From NCBI GenBank assembly GCA_024709145.1, contig JANJXG010000133.1, positions 1-64,000 on the forward strand: 64,000 nt of DNA, read 5' to 3'. The notes under the pieces were generated by a model, which was not told the DNA's origin, did not search any database, and saw only the letters and a program-made list of their open reading frames with translations. Position 1 is the stretch's first letter. Each line of letters starts with the position of its first letter. The DNA comes from Bacteroidales bacterium. GTDB taxonomy: Bacteria > Bacteroidota > Bacteroidia > Bacteroidales > F082. Positions 1-8,678 of the stretch are shown one piece after another. A program made the position numbers and the translations under genes.

Positions 1-1
1 G

Positions 2-895
2 AATGTTGAAAATCTCAAAGAGGGTGATCCCAACGCACATATTCATATCGCACATCATGGCAAAGAGGCCTATTATGAAAAAGAAATTCAGGAAATCGTT
101 TACACAACCCAGGACGAGAATAGCAGAAACGTGTTAGGATATTATATTATTTTGAAAAACGTGACGCGTTACATGGAGCTCGATATTGCCAAAACAAACT
201 TCATCGCTACCATCTCACATGAATTAAAAACGCCTATTTCGTCCATTAAACTTGGTCTGCAATTGCTGGAGAATGAAAAAACCGGTAAACTGAATGCAGA
301 ACAACTTGATCTGATTAAAAGCTGTGAGGATGATACAAATAAACTATTGAAAATAATTTCCGAGTTACTCAACAGTACACAGGCAGAAACCGGCAAGATT
401 CAACTCAACATATTGGCTGTGGACATCCGTGAAGTGCTTCATTTTTCCATCACGTCCAACAAAGTCATTGCACAGCAGAAAAGAATCCGTTTTGATATTG
501 ATTTGCCCGAACAACTATCAGCTGTTCAGGCGGATAAAGATAAGTCAATTTGGGTGCTCTCAAATTTGATTTCCAACGCCATCCGCTACTCTCCGGAAAA
601 TTCAGATGTAAAAATTAGTGTTACGCAAAACAATAATCAAATGGCAATCTCGGTCACAGATTTTGGCCCCGGAATAGAGCCAGAGTACCAGGAGAAAGTT
701 TTCGACCGCTATTTCAGAATTCCGGGAACCAAGCAAGAAGGCACGGGACTGGGACTGGCCATTTGCAAAGAATTTATGGAAGCACAGGGTGGAGAAATCA
801 CATTAGATAGTCGTTTTGGTAAAGGCAGCACATTTACAATCAAACTCAACATGAAATCTGCCAACCTCTCCTTTTTGGCCGATTCATTCATCTAA
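2..895 (+). CDS. Sensor histidine kinase, C-terminal part (5' end outside window)
   Basis: The reading frame is open from the first bases of the window, so the gene starts upstream; 297 residues are visible. It carries a HisKA dimerisation and phosphoacceptor helix with the H-box SHELKTP (His at about visible residue 73) and a HATPase_c domain with the N-box NLISNAIRYSPE, the G1 box DFGPGIE and the G2 box GTGLGLAI. It would autophosphorylate on the H-box His and pass the phosphate to a response regulator not seen here. The input domain lies outside the window; the residues before the H-box could be the end of a PAS or HAMP-like segment. The layout resembles KinB/WalK-type kinases. No partner is adjacent: the next gene is convergent. 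Confidence 0.9.
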   Translation, partial: NVENLKEGDPNAHIHIAHHGKEAYYEKEIQEIVYTTQDENSRNVLGYYIILKNVTRYMELDIAKTNFIATISHELKTPISSIKLGLQLLENEKTGKLNAEQLDLIKSCEDDTNKLLKIISELLNSTQAETGKIQLNILAVDIREVLHFSITSNKVIAQQKRIRFDIDLPEQLSAVQADKDKSIWVLSNLISNAIRYSPENSDVKISVTQNNNQMAISVTDFGPGIEPEYQEKVFDRYFRIPGTKQEGTGLGLAICKEFMEAQGGEITLDSRFGKGSTFTIKLNMKSANLSFLADSFI

Positions 896-933
896 ACCAC
901 TTACGACTGTTGCGTCAGTTGAATTTCAACTTT

Positions 934-3900
934 CTACAACAGAACAATTTTTTTTGTCTTGAAAGACTTCGCTGTTTTCACTTGAATAATATATTCTCCC
1001 TGAGGTAAATTACTCATTTCGAGTTCAATAGTATGGCTTCCTGCCTCCACATTTGATGAAGTTGTCTCAGCTACTTTGATGCCAAGGATATTACATATCA
1101 AAACTTCGATAGTACTGCGTTGAGGAAGGTCAAATTCGACAAATACTTTTTCTGTAAATGGATTTGGAAATACATTTAAATCAAAATCCTGATTTTTTTC
1201 AGCTTCTTCAACTCCCATCGTCACCGTGCTCACCACGATATCATCAAGACGAAGCATATCGCGTGCGCCCGAATTGGGATCGAGCTGTTGCCCCGTGAAA
1301 TAATATTTCCAGCGAAGCTGCACATAAGCCTGGCCTTCCACCAAATCCGGCAGTTGCACGGGTTCAAAAACCCGTGAATGACCTGCTGTGGCAGCGCGCT
1401 GGTATTCAATCGGAAATCCGTTTTCATCAGTCAGGTCGGTAAAAATGCCATCGAGCCCGATGCGGTATTGCAACCGGATGGCATAAGCCCGCGAGTTGGG
1501 AATAAGCGTTCCGGCAGTCCAGCCAACGGTCACATCTTCCATACCACGGGTATCGATAGCCAGCACGGCAGCACCCAAATCGCGGCCACGTCCGGTGTTA
1601 ATGAAAGATATTCCATCGGCAGCGAGCCCGTTGAGGCGTGTTCGTCGGGTGAGCCGATAGGGAAACCCGATACTTGCCTCATCGTCGCCATGGTATTCAT
1701 TCACCGGTACATGATAAGGACGTATCAACTCATCCGTTAATTCGGGATCATTTTTCTCGCTTTGCTGAAAGACCATATTGTGAGGATAAACCCGCTCCGG
1801 TTGATCCATATCCCAATAATCGAAATGGTAGGTTCCGTTGGCTAAACGCCAGGCTACAGGATTGATCGAATCTCCCTGAAAATCGTTGCTGACTTCAAAG
1901 ACAGCCCTGATCATCATGTCGCCAGCCATTTGGAATGTGATACTTTCGCTGGTTTGGGTGATGCCGCCTTCCCATCGCACAAAACGATAGCCGGGCTTGG
2001 CAACGGCCTTCAAATGCTGCGGAATTTGTTGAAAATAGGTTCCGGTCCAGTACTGTGCCTCCGGGAGGAAGATCGTATTTACCTGAACAGTACCCATCTG
2101 AGGTTGATCGCGGTGAATGGTAAGCCGGGCTGTTGATCCAAGGCCAAACTGTAGTTTCAGATGCTGCCGGATATAATTGGGGCGTAACTGAGCGAACGTT
2201 CTCATCGTTTGCACCCTACCATTCCATTCACCCATCGAAGTTGGTCTTCGCCAGCGGTTAATGTGCTCCTGCATCTCGGGTTCGAGCAAGTTTTGTATGG
2301 AGTCTAACAGATAAACCACTTTTGTTTCATTGAAATCGGTGTTCAGCAGGTCGCAGAACCTGTTGATAAAATAGTGTCTGTATCCAACATTTTTAACCAT
2401 ATTTCTCAGAAAAAACGTTGACCAGTCGGGGTTGGGCCAGCCGGGTCCGTTGGATTGCAATGCCATTGCCAGGGTGTTATGGGCCGGCCCCTGATTGACA
2501 CCGGGCACATAATAAAAGTCGAGCCCAAAACCGAAATCCATGTCGAGCAACATCCACCGCCATCGGCCATCACGTCCGTTAAGTGCTTGTGGATCATAGC
2601 CTGTTCGCATATACCTCCAATAAAGGGTGTTGTTTCCAGGCCAGTCGGTATTCATTACGTAGATATGAGCAATTTGCATATCCGTAAAACTCTCCACATC
2701 CATTTTTTCGGAAAGTTCTGCAAAATAAGTGTCGTTCGTAAGGTTGTGAGTATATACATAATTTCTCATGGAACTGTAATGTGACTGGCCGGCGGAATTT
2801 CCAAATTTGAAGGTACCGTTGTTTTCCATCATGGTCATCTCCATTTCCGGAATGCCATATTTTGCTTCGATATAATGTTCGTCATACCTGTCGCGTATGT
2901 TGTGGATGCCCCAGTATTCACCGTTGATAAAAAGGATGGCCGGTCTGTAATACTGCTGATCCACATCGAGGTTGCGCATCAGTGATTGGAGAAAACCATC
3001 TCTGAAAATTGCCTGATCCCAGTCATTGCCGGAGTTTCGAAGGATAAAGCGCTTAAAAAGCTGGGTGTTCTTGTCGGGAAAAAGCTGATAATTAAGCCAA
3101 CTGTTCCCGTATTCGTTTCGGGTACTCACCCTGAGCGACTTACGCGGCCGGCTTCGTGTGGTATTGCCATGTGTTCTTATTCCAACATCCTCGCTGAATG
3201 CCTGAAAACCGTTTTTCTCAAAAAAACTGAGGTTAACCTCGCGCTCCCACTCCATTCCATCCTGAAAGTAGTTGTCGTGATTGCCATAAACATAGATACC
3301 GATTTCGTTGTCGAACAGGTTTTCGTTGTTTGTTGTGAGCGAGAAAACGGGCAACGAATATCTGTTATTCAGTAAAGGGTCAACAAAATAACTGAGCGAT
3401 TTAACCGGACCGGGAGGTGCATCAGGGTGAAGTGTTCGGGTTCGGATAACATTGATTTTATACACTTCACCCAGAGGAGGCTGCCAACCTTCGTAGCCCG
3501 GAGGTCCCGGATCATAATTGTTGTTGGTACGAATCATCGAGATGGTGTTGGGCTCGCCAATACGGGAGTGAATGGATATAGGCTGGCTATAAACCTGGCT
3601 TCCGGTGTCGGGTATGCTTCCATCGGTGGTAAAATAGATCACGGCATCACCGCTTGTGTTTAATTGCAAAAAGAAGTCAGTTCCATAATACCCTGAAGGA
3701 TGGCTCACTTCCACTTCGGGCGACAGCATGCTGTAACCGTTGTCAGCATTGGACTGTCCGGGAGAGGAAGGAAGAAAAAATCTCCACGCTGCGGGCTCGC
3801 TGCCCAGACGACCATAGGAGATGTCGGTTTGAATGGCAGGGCAGAAAAGGCTGTCAACCATCATTCCATTGGGGTTCACAAGCATCAGGTGCTCGCCTTG

Positions 3901-4245
3901 TGCGCTAAGGCTAAAATCGGTGTGAAGATTACCAGTGACCGGCTTCCGGTTTTTACCAGATGCAAAAACCAACAAGTGTTGGCCGGGATCAATGGAAACA
4001 TCAGGAAAAATCCAGCGAAAGGGCTCTTCGGGGTCGTCGCTCAGCCCGTAATCTTCCAGTATAAGGGATGTTGTACCGGCATTATACAGTTCAATCCAGT
4101 CGGGATAATCGCCGTCTTCATCCATCAACACCGCTGCATTCGACGACATCACTTCGTTGATGCGAACAGTCTGAGCTATTGATTCATAATGACTTAGAAA
4201 CGAACACGACAAAAAAACTGCCACATAAAGAAGATGCCTGCACAT
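934..4245 (-). CDS. Secreted CotH-kinase family protein with lamin-tail domain and T9SS sorting domain
   Basis: About 1103 residues counted from the Met at 4245, which begins a clean signal peptide (MCRHLLYVAVFLSCSF, cleavage near SIAQ); an upstream in-frame ATG at 4275 would put extra residues before it. Order: signal peptide; lamin-tail domain (NEVMSSNA ... DWIELYN) near residues 25-130; a chitobiase C-terminal-like segment (YFTTDGSIPD); a CotH kinase-like domain near 320-650 (NGEYWGIHNIRDRYDEHY, LLDMDFGFG); an InlB-repeat-like stretch (GYRFVRWEGG); and a C-terminal type IX secretion sorting domain (VFPNPFTEKV ... LPQGEYIIQV ... KKIVLL). CotH of Bacillus is an atypical protein kinase of spore coats; in Bacteroidota the secreted versions have no settled role. 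Predicted at the cell surface or released. A single gene, convergent with the kinase before it. Confidence 0.9.
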   Translation of the reverse strand: MCRHLLYVAVFLSCSFLSHYESIAQTVRINEVMSSNAAVLMDEDGDYPDWIELYNAGTTSLILEDYGLSDDPEEPFRWIFPDVSIDPGQHLLVFASGKNRKPVTGNLHTDFSLSAQGEHLMLVNPNGMMVDSLFCPAIQTDISYGRLGSEPAAWRFFLPSSPGQSNADNGYSMLSPEVEVSHPSGYYGTDFFLQLNTSGDAVIYFTTDGSIPDTGSQVYSQPISIHSRIGEPNTISMIRTNNNYDPGPPGYEGWQPPLGEVYKINVIRTRTLHPDAPPGPVKSLSYFVDPLLNNRYSLPVFSLTTNNENLFDNEIGIYVYGNHDNYFQDGMEWEREVNLSFFEKNGFQAFSEDVGIRTHGNTTRSRPRKSLRVSTRNEYGNSWLNYQLFPDKNTQLFKRFILRNSGNDWDQAIFRDGFLQSLMRNLDVDQQYYRPAILFINGEYWGIHNIRDRYDEHYIEAKYGIPEMEMTMMENNGTFKFGNSAGQSHYSSMRNYVYTHNLTNDTYFAELSEKMDVESFTDMQIAHIYVMNTDWPGNNTLYWRYMRTGYDPQALNGRDGRWRWMLLDMDFGFGLDFYYVPGVNQGPAHNTLAMALQSNGPGWPNPDWSTFFLRNMVKNVGYRHYFINRFCDLLNTDFNETKVVYLLDSIQNLLEPEMQEHINRWRRPTSMGEWNGRVQTMRTFAQLRPNYIRQHLKLQFGLGSTARLTIHRDQPQMGTVQVNTIFLPEAQYWTGTYFQQIPQHLKAVAKPGYRFVRWEGGITQTSESITFQMAGDMMIRAVFEVSNDFQGDSINPVAWRLANGTYHFDYWDMDQPERVYPHNMVFQQSEKNDPELTDELIRPYHVPVNEYHGDDEASIGFPYRLTRRTRLNGLAADGISFINTGRGRDLGAAVLAIDTRGMEDVTVGWTAGTLIPNSRAYAIRLQYRIGLDGIFTDLTDENGFPIEYQRAATAGHSRVFEPVQLPDLVEGQAYVQLRWKYYFTGQQLDPNSGARDMLRLDDIVVSTVTMGVEEAEKNQDFDLNVFPNPFTEKVFVEFDLPQRSTIEVLICNILGIKVAETTSSNVEAGSHTIELEMSNLPQGEYIIQVKTAKSFKTKKIVLL

Positions 4246-4307
4246 GAGAATGAGTTTTGAGGGCACAAGGTACAAACTAAACGGGTGCCCGTTTCATGTT
4301 AATCAGA

Positions 4308-4315
4308 CAAAGGTA
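4308..4315 (-). promoter_or_regulatory. Candidate -7 element (TACCTTTG) for the CotH gene
   Basis: On the minus strand this reads TACCTTTG, a perfect TAnnTTTG Bacteroidota -7 box, about 60 bp before the chosen start at 4245. No TTG lies at the usual 19-21 nt upstream, so confidence is moderate. Confidence 0.4.
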
Positions 4316-4340
4316 GGACCATGACAAGGATGGGAAATGT

Positions 4341-5018
4341 TTATTTAGATTCTTCTTTGTCCTCCACTTTGCTCCAGTCGACCTGAAAACTACCTTTGCT
4401 GAGCACAATGCTGTCGGTTTCGTCCAGTTTTTTAGTGTTGTCGTGGTCGTGAGGGCCGCCATTGGCAAGCATTCCGCCACCAGCTTTTGTGAGCAGTTTG
4501 TCTTCAAGGTTGCCCCTGATACCTGAACCACTCACGGTGGCCATCGTCCGTTTTTTATAATAAACTCCGTTGAGTTTGGCTTCAAAGGTTCCTTTAATAA
4601 ATTTTTCGCCCAGCTCTTCGATGGTCAGCGTACCACTCAACGACTCACCGTCGTGAAAAGCATGGCCAAGTCCTTTGGTTTCTTCGGTGTAATCAATCAA
4701 TACCCATACCAGGTTGTCTTCTGATTTCTTCTTTTTTGAGGTCTTTTGCAGTTCTTCTTCCGAAATAACATTGTAGGTTCCGGGTTTCAATTCATCCTTA
4801 AAATAATACATTCTGATCCACACCTGAACATCGGGGCTAACCTGAAAGGCGGCCAGGGCAAGGTATTCAAATCCAAATCCGGGTATTTTCATTTTTTTTG
4901 CCTCCGCTTTCCAGGCCTCTCCATTGACTTCACAGGCGATAAAATTGTCTTTTTCCTGTGCAAAAAGTGTCCCCTGAAGGGTAACGAACAAAAGAATAAG
5001 TGCAGTAAGTTGTTTCAT
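4341..5018 (-). CDS. Exported protein of unknown function (DUF6252-like)
   Basis: 225 residues with a signal peptide (MKQLTALILLFVTLQGTLFA, then QEKD) that lacks a lipobox Cys, so the product is probably periplasmic or surface-exposed. The N-terminal half (CEVNGEAWKA ... WIRMYYFKDELKPGTYNV) resembles the DUF6252 type of Bacteroidota proteins, which are beta-rich and of unknown function. The C-terminal tail is polar, with a His/Asp-rich piece (GGPHDHDN) and a charged end. It has its own consensus promoter (5084-5114) and sits 182 bp beyond the end of the beta-propeller operon, so it is probably a separate transcript. I cannot assign a function. Confidence 0.75.
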   Translation of the reverse strand: MKQLTALILLFVTLQGTLFAQEKDNFIACEVNGEAWKAEAKKMKIPGFGFEYLALAAFQVSPDVQVWIRMYYFKDELKPGTYNVISEEELQKTSKKKKSEDNLVWVLIDYTEETKGLGHAFHDGESLSGTLTIEELGEKFIKGTFEAKLNGVYYKKRTMATVSGSGIRGNLEDKLLTKAGGGMLANGGPHDHDNTKKLDETDSIVLSKGSFQVDWSKVEDKEESK

Positions 5019-5083
5019 ATCAATGATTTGTTAAAGGTTTATTTTTTTCTCAGGCAGATCACTGACCAGATCAGGATGCGTGC

Positions 5084-5114
5084 CAAATTTACTTTATTTA
5101 TACGGGTATGTCAA
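5084..5114 (-). promoter_or_regulatory. Bacteroidota sigma-A promoter (TTG-N20-TAAATTTG)
   Basis: Minus strand: TTG at 5114-5112, a 20-nt spacer, and TAAATTTG at 5091-5084. It matches the TTG/TAnnTTTG consensus with ideal spacing. Predicted transcription start near 5078, giving a ~60-nt leader to the gene starting at 5018. Confidence 0.7.
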
Positions 5115-5143
5115 TAAATAATCCATTAGGCGAAAAGCAAAAT

Positions 5144-5173
5144 CACCCCGACAGAAGCTTTGCTGCCAGGGTG
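5144..5173 (-). terminator. Imperfect hairpin, possible terminator of the beta-propeller operon
   Basis: CACCCCGACAG and CTGCCAGGGTG pair with two mismatches around an 8-nt loop. On the minus strand the hairpin is followed by ATTTTGCTTTT. It lies 27 bp after the stop of the gene ending at 5201. The mismatches lower confidence. Confidence 0.4.
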
Positions 5174-5200
5174 AAATAGGCTCATCAAAAGGTTGTTAAA

Positions 5201-6838
5201 TTATTTTGTACTCAACTTGGTAACCGTTCTTTTTTCATAAACGTAGACAAAGTCACCGGCATTGGAAAGCGTTGTAATGGCTCCGGTTCTGGCTTTAAAA
5301 TCTTTATATTTGCAGGTGTTCAGATCGAAAGTACCAATATCAGCCTTGTCAGTTTTCATCACAAGTATGTCGCCGATATAATCTTCGAGTCTCGATGTGC
5401 GGTATTTTCCCGAATTGAGGAGTTCACCATTGCTAACGTTGAAGGTTGAAACACCCTTCTCGCCCACCACCACGATTACGTCATCTTTGAAAGGAAGGAT
5501 CATCTGGGCATTTCCTACACCCCCTTTACTCACCGGCACCGAAAACTTCTCTGCACCGGTTTCAATATCAAGTGAATAGAGCTCTTTTCCACTCGAAACG
5601 ATGGTATTTCCTGCAAAGGATATAGCATTGGTTATGCCTTTTTTGAATCTTTCCGACTCCCAGGCCAGTGTTCCGTCGCTTGCGTTAAACGCTTGAACGC
5701 CATAAGGTTTTACATTTTCAAAAACGATGGCTGTCTCCGTTACCATTTGGTCGCCGCTGCGATAGGTGCGCTGATATTGTACTTCGACCACACCACCAAT
5801 CTGAAGCAAAACCTTTCCTTTTTCCACCTGCATACCCGGAATGGCGCGTGCATCTTTGATTTCGGATGAAGTCCAAAGCAATTTGCCGGTCTTGAGATCA
5901 TACTTTTTAACATACTGCTTGCTTTTGCTTACCATGTCAAGCACATAGATATCCTGACCATCGATCACAGGGGCGGCAACAGCTCCGTAGACTCCAAAAA
6001 GTTTGGTTCCGACTGGTTTGCCTACGAGCTTTTCAGGCGTAAAATCAAAGGCTGCCGACCAAAGCTGGGCTCCTGTTTTGTAATCATACACCTGCATCCC
6101 GTTGAGACGCAGAAAAACTTTGTTATTGGTCACATCCAGCTCAAAAAGAAATTCCTTGCTGATTACTTTCCTTTCGGCCCTTCCGATGTAGGTGTTTTCC
6201 CAAAGGATTTCACCATTGGCCATGTTCATGCGGACAATCTGGTTTTTAAAGCCGGTGAACAAGGCTTCCAGTGCACCAGGAACAAAATTAACCATTGTCA
6301 TGGTGTGATCGCTGCCGTCATAATAGTATTGTCCAACAACACCTTTAAACTTTTCTGTGCTCCAAAGCTCTTCTCCGGTTCGCGCACGGATATAAACCAG
6401 TGATTTTTTCTGGGTGAGCGCAAAACAGTCCTCTTCTTCGATATAGGTTACCGAACTTTCACCTATGTCCTGATATTTATCCGTTGTCCAAAGGCTTTGG
6501 CCGGTCGCCAGGTCAACACAAACTATCTGATCCTTGCCCAGTTTACGCTCGAAAAGGAAAATGGTTTTTGACTCCCAAAAAGGTATCAACTCATCGATCT
6601 TGCGCAACTTTGGGGCTATATCGCCGAAATCCTTCGTCCAGATTACTTTTCCTGTTGCATTGTCGAACAGGGTCATGTCTTTTTCAGAGGCTGCATAGCT
6701 GGTTTCGCCCTCGACCCCTGTACCCGACCAAAGTATTTGATGAGACAGGCGTGATTCCCACACCACTGACATATCTTCCTGTGCCTGAAGCCATCCGGCC
6801 AGTAGAAGGAGTATTGAAAGTATCCAGGTTTTTTTCAT
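5201..6838 (-). CDS. Exported PQQ-like beta-propeller repeat protein
   Basis: 545 residues with a signal peptide (MKKTWILSILLLLAGWLQA, then QED). The rest is a run of blades with the W-x-x-x-x and D-x-x-T-G-x signatures of PQQ-like/quinoprotein propellers: DNATGKVIW, DLATGQSLW, RARTGEELW, NMANGEILW, DYKTGAQLW, DLKTGKLLW, NASDGTLAW, DIETGAEKF, NVSNGELLN. Such folds (for example BamB) are protein-binding scaffolds or PQQ enzymes; I see no evidence of cofactor use or catalysis. Last gene of a three-gene operon, 12 bp after its upstream neighbour. Location periplasmic or outer-membrane-facing by the signal peptide. Specific role unknown. Confidence 0.85.
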   Translation of the reverse strand: MKKTWILSILLLLAGWLQAQEDMSVVWESRLSHQILWSGTGVEGETSYAASEKDMTLFDNATGKVIWTKDFGDIAPKLRKIDELIPFWESKTIFLFERKLGKDQIVCVDLATGQSLWTTDKYQDIGESSVTYIEEEDCFALTQKKSLVYIRARTGEELWSTEKFKGVVGQYYYDGSDHTMTMVNFVPGALEALFTGFKNQIVRMNMANGEILWENTYIGRAERKVISKEFLFELDVTNNKVFLRLNGMQVYDYKTGAQLWSAAFDFTPEKLVGKPVGTKLFGVYGAVAAPVIDGQDIYVLDMVSKSKQYVKKYDLKTGKLLWTSSEIKDARAIPGMQVEKGKVLLQIGGVVEVQYQRTYRSGDQMVTETAIVFENVKPYGVQAFNASDGTLAWESERFKKGITNAISFAGNTIVSSGKELYSLDIETGAEKFSVPVSKGGVGNAQMILPFKDDVIVVVGEKGVSTFNVSNGELLNSGKYRTSRLEDYIGDILVMKTDKADIGTFDLNTCKYKDFKARTGAITTLSNAGDFVYVYEKRTVTKLSTK

Positions 6839-6850
6839 AGTTGTAAGTGT

Positions 6851-7216
6851 TTAAAATTTAAATACATAAGAGAATTTATAATCTTTGTTTTTTGGCATCT
6901 TGAAACTGAACCTAAACTGAAGAACTCTATCTTTCAGTTTATTCTGCGAGGGGATATCGGCATTCTTTTTGTCGGCAACAAACACCGAAACCACATCTCC
7001 TTTATCGCGAATGGTCAGTTGAAGGGTATATTCACCTTTGATTTTTTCTTTCTGGCCGAAAAGGTACAAAGCACCTTCAGGGGCTTGCATCGCTGAATCG
7101 AGCTCAGCAACTGCCTGACTGATGATCGCTTCCTTTGATTCAATCAATACCCTGTTCTGGGCTGTCAAACCAGTGAAAGCATAGAGAAAAAACAGAAAGA
7201 TGATGAGTTTTTTCAT
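6851..7216 (-). CDS. Small exported protein of unknown function
   Basis: 121 residues with a signal peptide (MKKLIIFLFFLYAFTGLTA, then QNRV). The mature ~100 residues are predicted beta-rich, with alternating hydrophobic strands such as YTLQLTIRDKGDVVSVFVA and an aromatic, basic C-terminus (FSFKMPKNKDYKFSYVFKF). I recognise no family. It sits between two beta-propeller genes, 10 bp after one and 12 bp before the other, so it is very likely co-transcribed with them and could be part of the same exported assembly. That link is inference from context only. Confidence 0.75.
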   Translation of the reverse strand: MKKLIIFLFFLYAFTGLTAQNRVLIESKEAIISQAVAELDSAMQAPEGALYLFGQKEKIKGEYTLQLTIRDKGDVVSVFVADKKNADIPSQNKLKDRVLQFRFSFKMPKNKDYKFSYVFKF

Positions 7217-7226
7217 AATAAAACAT

Positions 7227-8423
7227 TTATTCGTTGTTTATATTCCATAAAATCAACTGGTTACCCATAGCTATCAGTATTTCCTTGTCACCGGGAAGGA
7301 AAAGAAACGATGGTCTGGAATCTTTTATAAGCTTTTCACCTTCAGCGCTTTTCTCAAAAATTCGGCTCCCCATTTCAAAACGTTTTAACAAACTGCCATC
7401 TTCAAAATCATACAGATGAATTTCCTGGTGTCGGTTACCTTTTGAATTGATGGCAAAATATTGCTTGTTGCCGCTAATCCGTATATCCGGCTGACCAACT
7501 GCCTGAGAGGTGAGACCTTCGCGCAAAGGCTCGTGTGTTGTTGCATCTACCCTGCTCACATAGGTTAGCGTCTGTTTGCTTGTTTGAACCTTTATATGGG
7601 GTAATTGGAAAACAAACAACTTGCTGCCATCTTCTGAAAATCTTAAACGGTAAACAATGTCGTAGTACTCACTGACTGTTTGTGCTTTTTTTCCGGTGCT
7701 CACATCATAGAAACTCACCAGCTGCTTGTATTTCAATGCCATCTTCATCACTTTCTTTTTCTTGTGAAAGCGCTTGTCGGCTTTCACCTGAGCAGGTGTA
7801 ACGAGGTGAGATATCGCAATTTGCTGACCATCAGGACTAATGGCCAAAGCATCACAGGCACCTTCAACCTGAAATGTTTTCTTTTTAGAGCCATCTGCCA
7901 GGTTCCAAAAGGTGATTTCATTACCATCCAAACTCAATACATGCTGCTCGTCGGTGGTGATCATCACATCCTGCACATCCTCAAATTTCAACACCAGCCT
8001 ACCATTGGCAACATCAACAACCTCAAAGTTTAGTTTGCGGTTTTTGTTTTCGATCAAATCAGCAAAATTTAATTCCTGCAGCAAGAGGTATTTGCCGGTT
8101 GCCGAAAAATTGATTCTCGAACCGGGATACCATTTCCCGGCATCAATTTCTTTGATAAGCTCTTTGCTTTGCAGGTCGTAAAGACGAATGGGCTCCATCT
8201 TTTTAGCGCTCACAGCCAGTGTTTTACCATCAGGAGAGAGGCTTAAACCAGCATACACCACTTCTTTGTTACCAAGTTTAATTCTTTCAAAGTCGCTGTT
8301 GTCCGACTGAGCGTTCGTCAAGGAAAAGCTTAGCAGCAATGCCGCAGTTATGGCGGTTATTTGTATCCACCCGCACTTTACGCTGCTGATGGATCGATGT
8401 TGGGTAAAGTCATTTTTTTTCAT
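7227..8423 (-). CDS. Exported WD40-like beta-propeller protein
   Basis: 398 residues. An N-terminal stretch (MKKNDFTQHRSISSVKCGW) precedes a hydrophobic helix (ITAITAALLLSFSLTNAQ), read as a long signal peptide or anchor. The mature part has WD40/YVTN-type blades: LSPDGKTLAVSAK, RLYDLQSKEL, FSATGKYLLL, ISPDGQQIAISH, FSEDGSKLFVF, and a final ILIAMGNQLILWNIN. First gene of the operon that continues with the small protein and the PQQ-like propeller. The operon is preceded by the structured leader at 8443-8575 and the promoter at 8581-8611, so expression may be controlled by premature termination. No enzymatic motif seen; function unknown. Confidence 0.85.
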   Translation of the reverse strand: MKKNDFTQHRSISSVKCGWIQITAITAALLLSFSLTNAQSDNSDFERIKLGNKEVVYAGLSLSPDGKTLAVSAKKMEPIRLYDLQSKELIKEIDAGKWYPGSRINFSATGKYLLLQELNFADLIENKNRKLNFEVVDVANGRLVLKFEDVQDVMITTDEQHVLSLDGNEITFWNLADGSKKKTFQVEGACDALAISPDGQQIAISHLVTPAQVKADKRFHKKKKVMKMALKYKQLVSFYDVSTGKKAQTVSEYYDIVYRLRFSEDGSKLFVFQLPHIKVQTSKQTLTYVSRVDATTHEPLREGLTSQAVGQPDIRISGNKQYFAINSKGNRHQEIHLYDFEDGSLLKRFEMGSRIFEKSAEGEKLIKDSRPSFLFLPGDKEILIAMGNQLILWNINNE

Positions 8424-8442
8424 TTGCCTGTCGTGATGCGTT

Positions 8443-8575
8443 AAAAAAAATCACAGAGTTCCTTGCTCGTAATTGCTTTTTTCAACACCCACCGGTGACT
8501 GAAGAGCTGCGTGGAAACTCTGTGAAAAGGTCTTTTGAACTACCATGAAATGTTATCAATGAAAAAAGCAATTAC
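8443..8575 (-). ncRNA. Candidate structured leader (attenuator) or small RNA before the beta-propeller operon
   Basis: From the predicted start the RNA begins with GTAATTGCTTTTTTCA (8575-8560), which is perfectly complementary to 8484-8469. A second pair, TCACAGAGTTTCC (8525-8513) with GGAACTCTGTGA (8462-8451), has a one-base bulge and is followed directly by eight U (8450-8443), as in an intrinsic terminator. Inside it GCTC and GAGC can extend the stem. The two pairings are interleaved, so they compete or form a pseudoknot. The U-tract ends 19 nt before the start codon at 8423. I recognise no known riboswitch family. A terminator/antiterminator leader or a ~130-nt small RNA with read-through are both possible. 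Confidence 0.55.
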
Positions 8576-8580
8576 AAGGC

Positions 8581-8611
8581 CAAAACTAGTTTGCCCGGGA
8601 GCCGTTTTCAA
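8581..8611 (-). promoter_or_regulatory. Bacteroidota sigma-A promoter (TTG-N20-TAGTTTTG)
   Basis: Minus strand: TTG at 8611-8609, a 20-nt spacer, and TAGTTTTG at 8588-8581. Predicted start near 8575, exactly where the first arm of the structured leader begins. Confidence 0.75.
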
Positions 8612-8678
8612 TCCGTCACATCACGTATTTGCTCTACGACTTTTACCGTAGAAGCATAAAAAAATCGGAATAAATGGT

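Noticed and set aside
3700-4182. 160-codon ORF on the plus strand
   Set aside because: Antisense to the CotH gene over its conserved lamin-tail domain.
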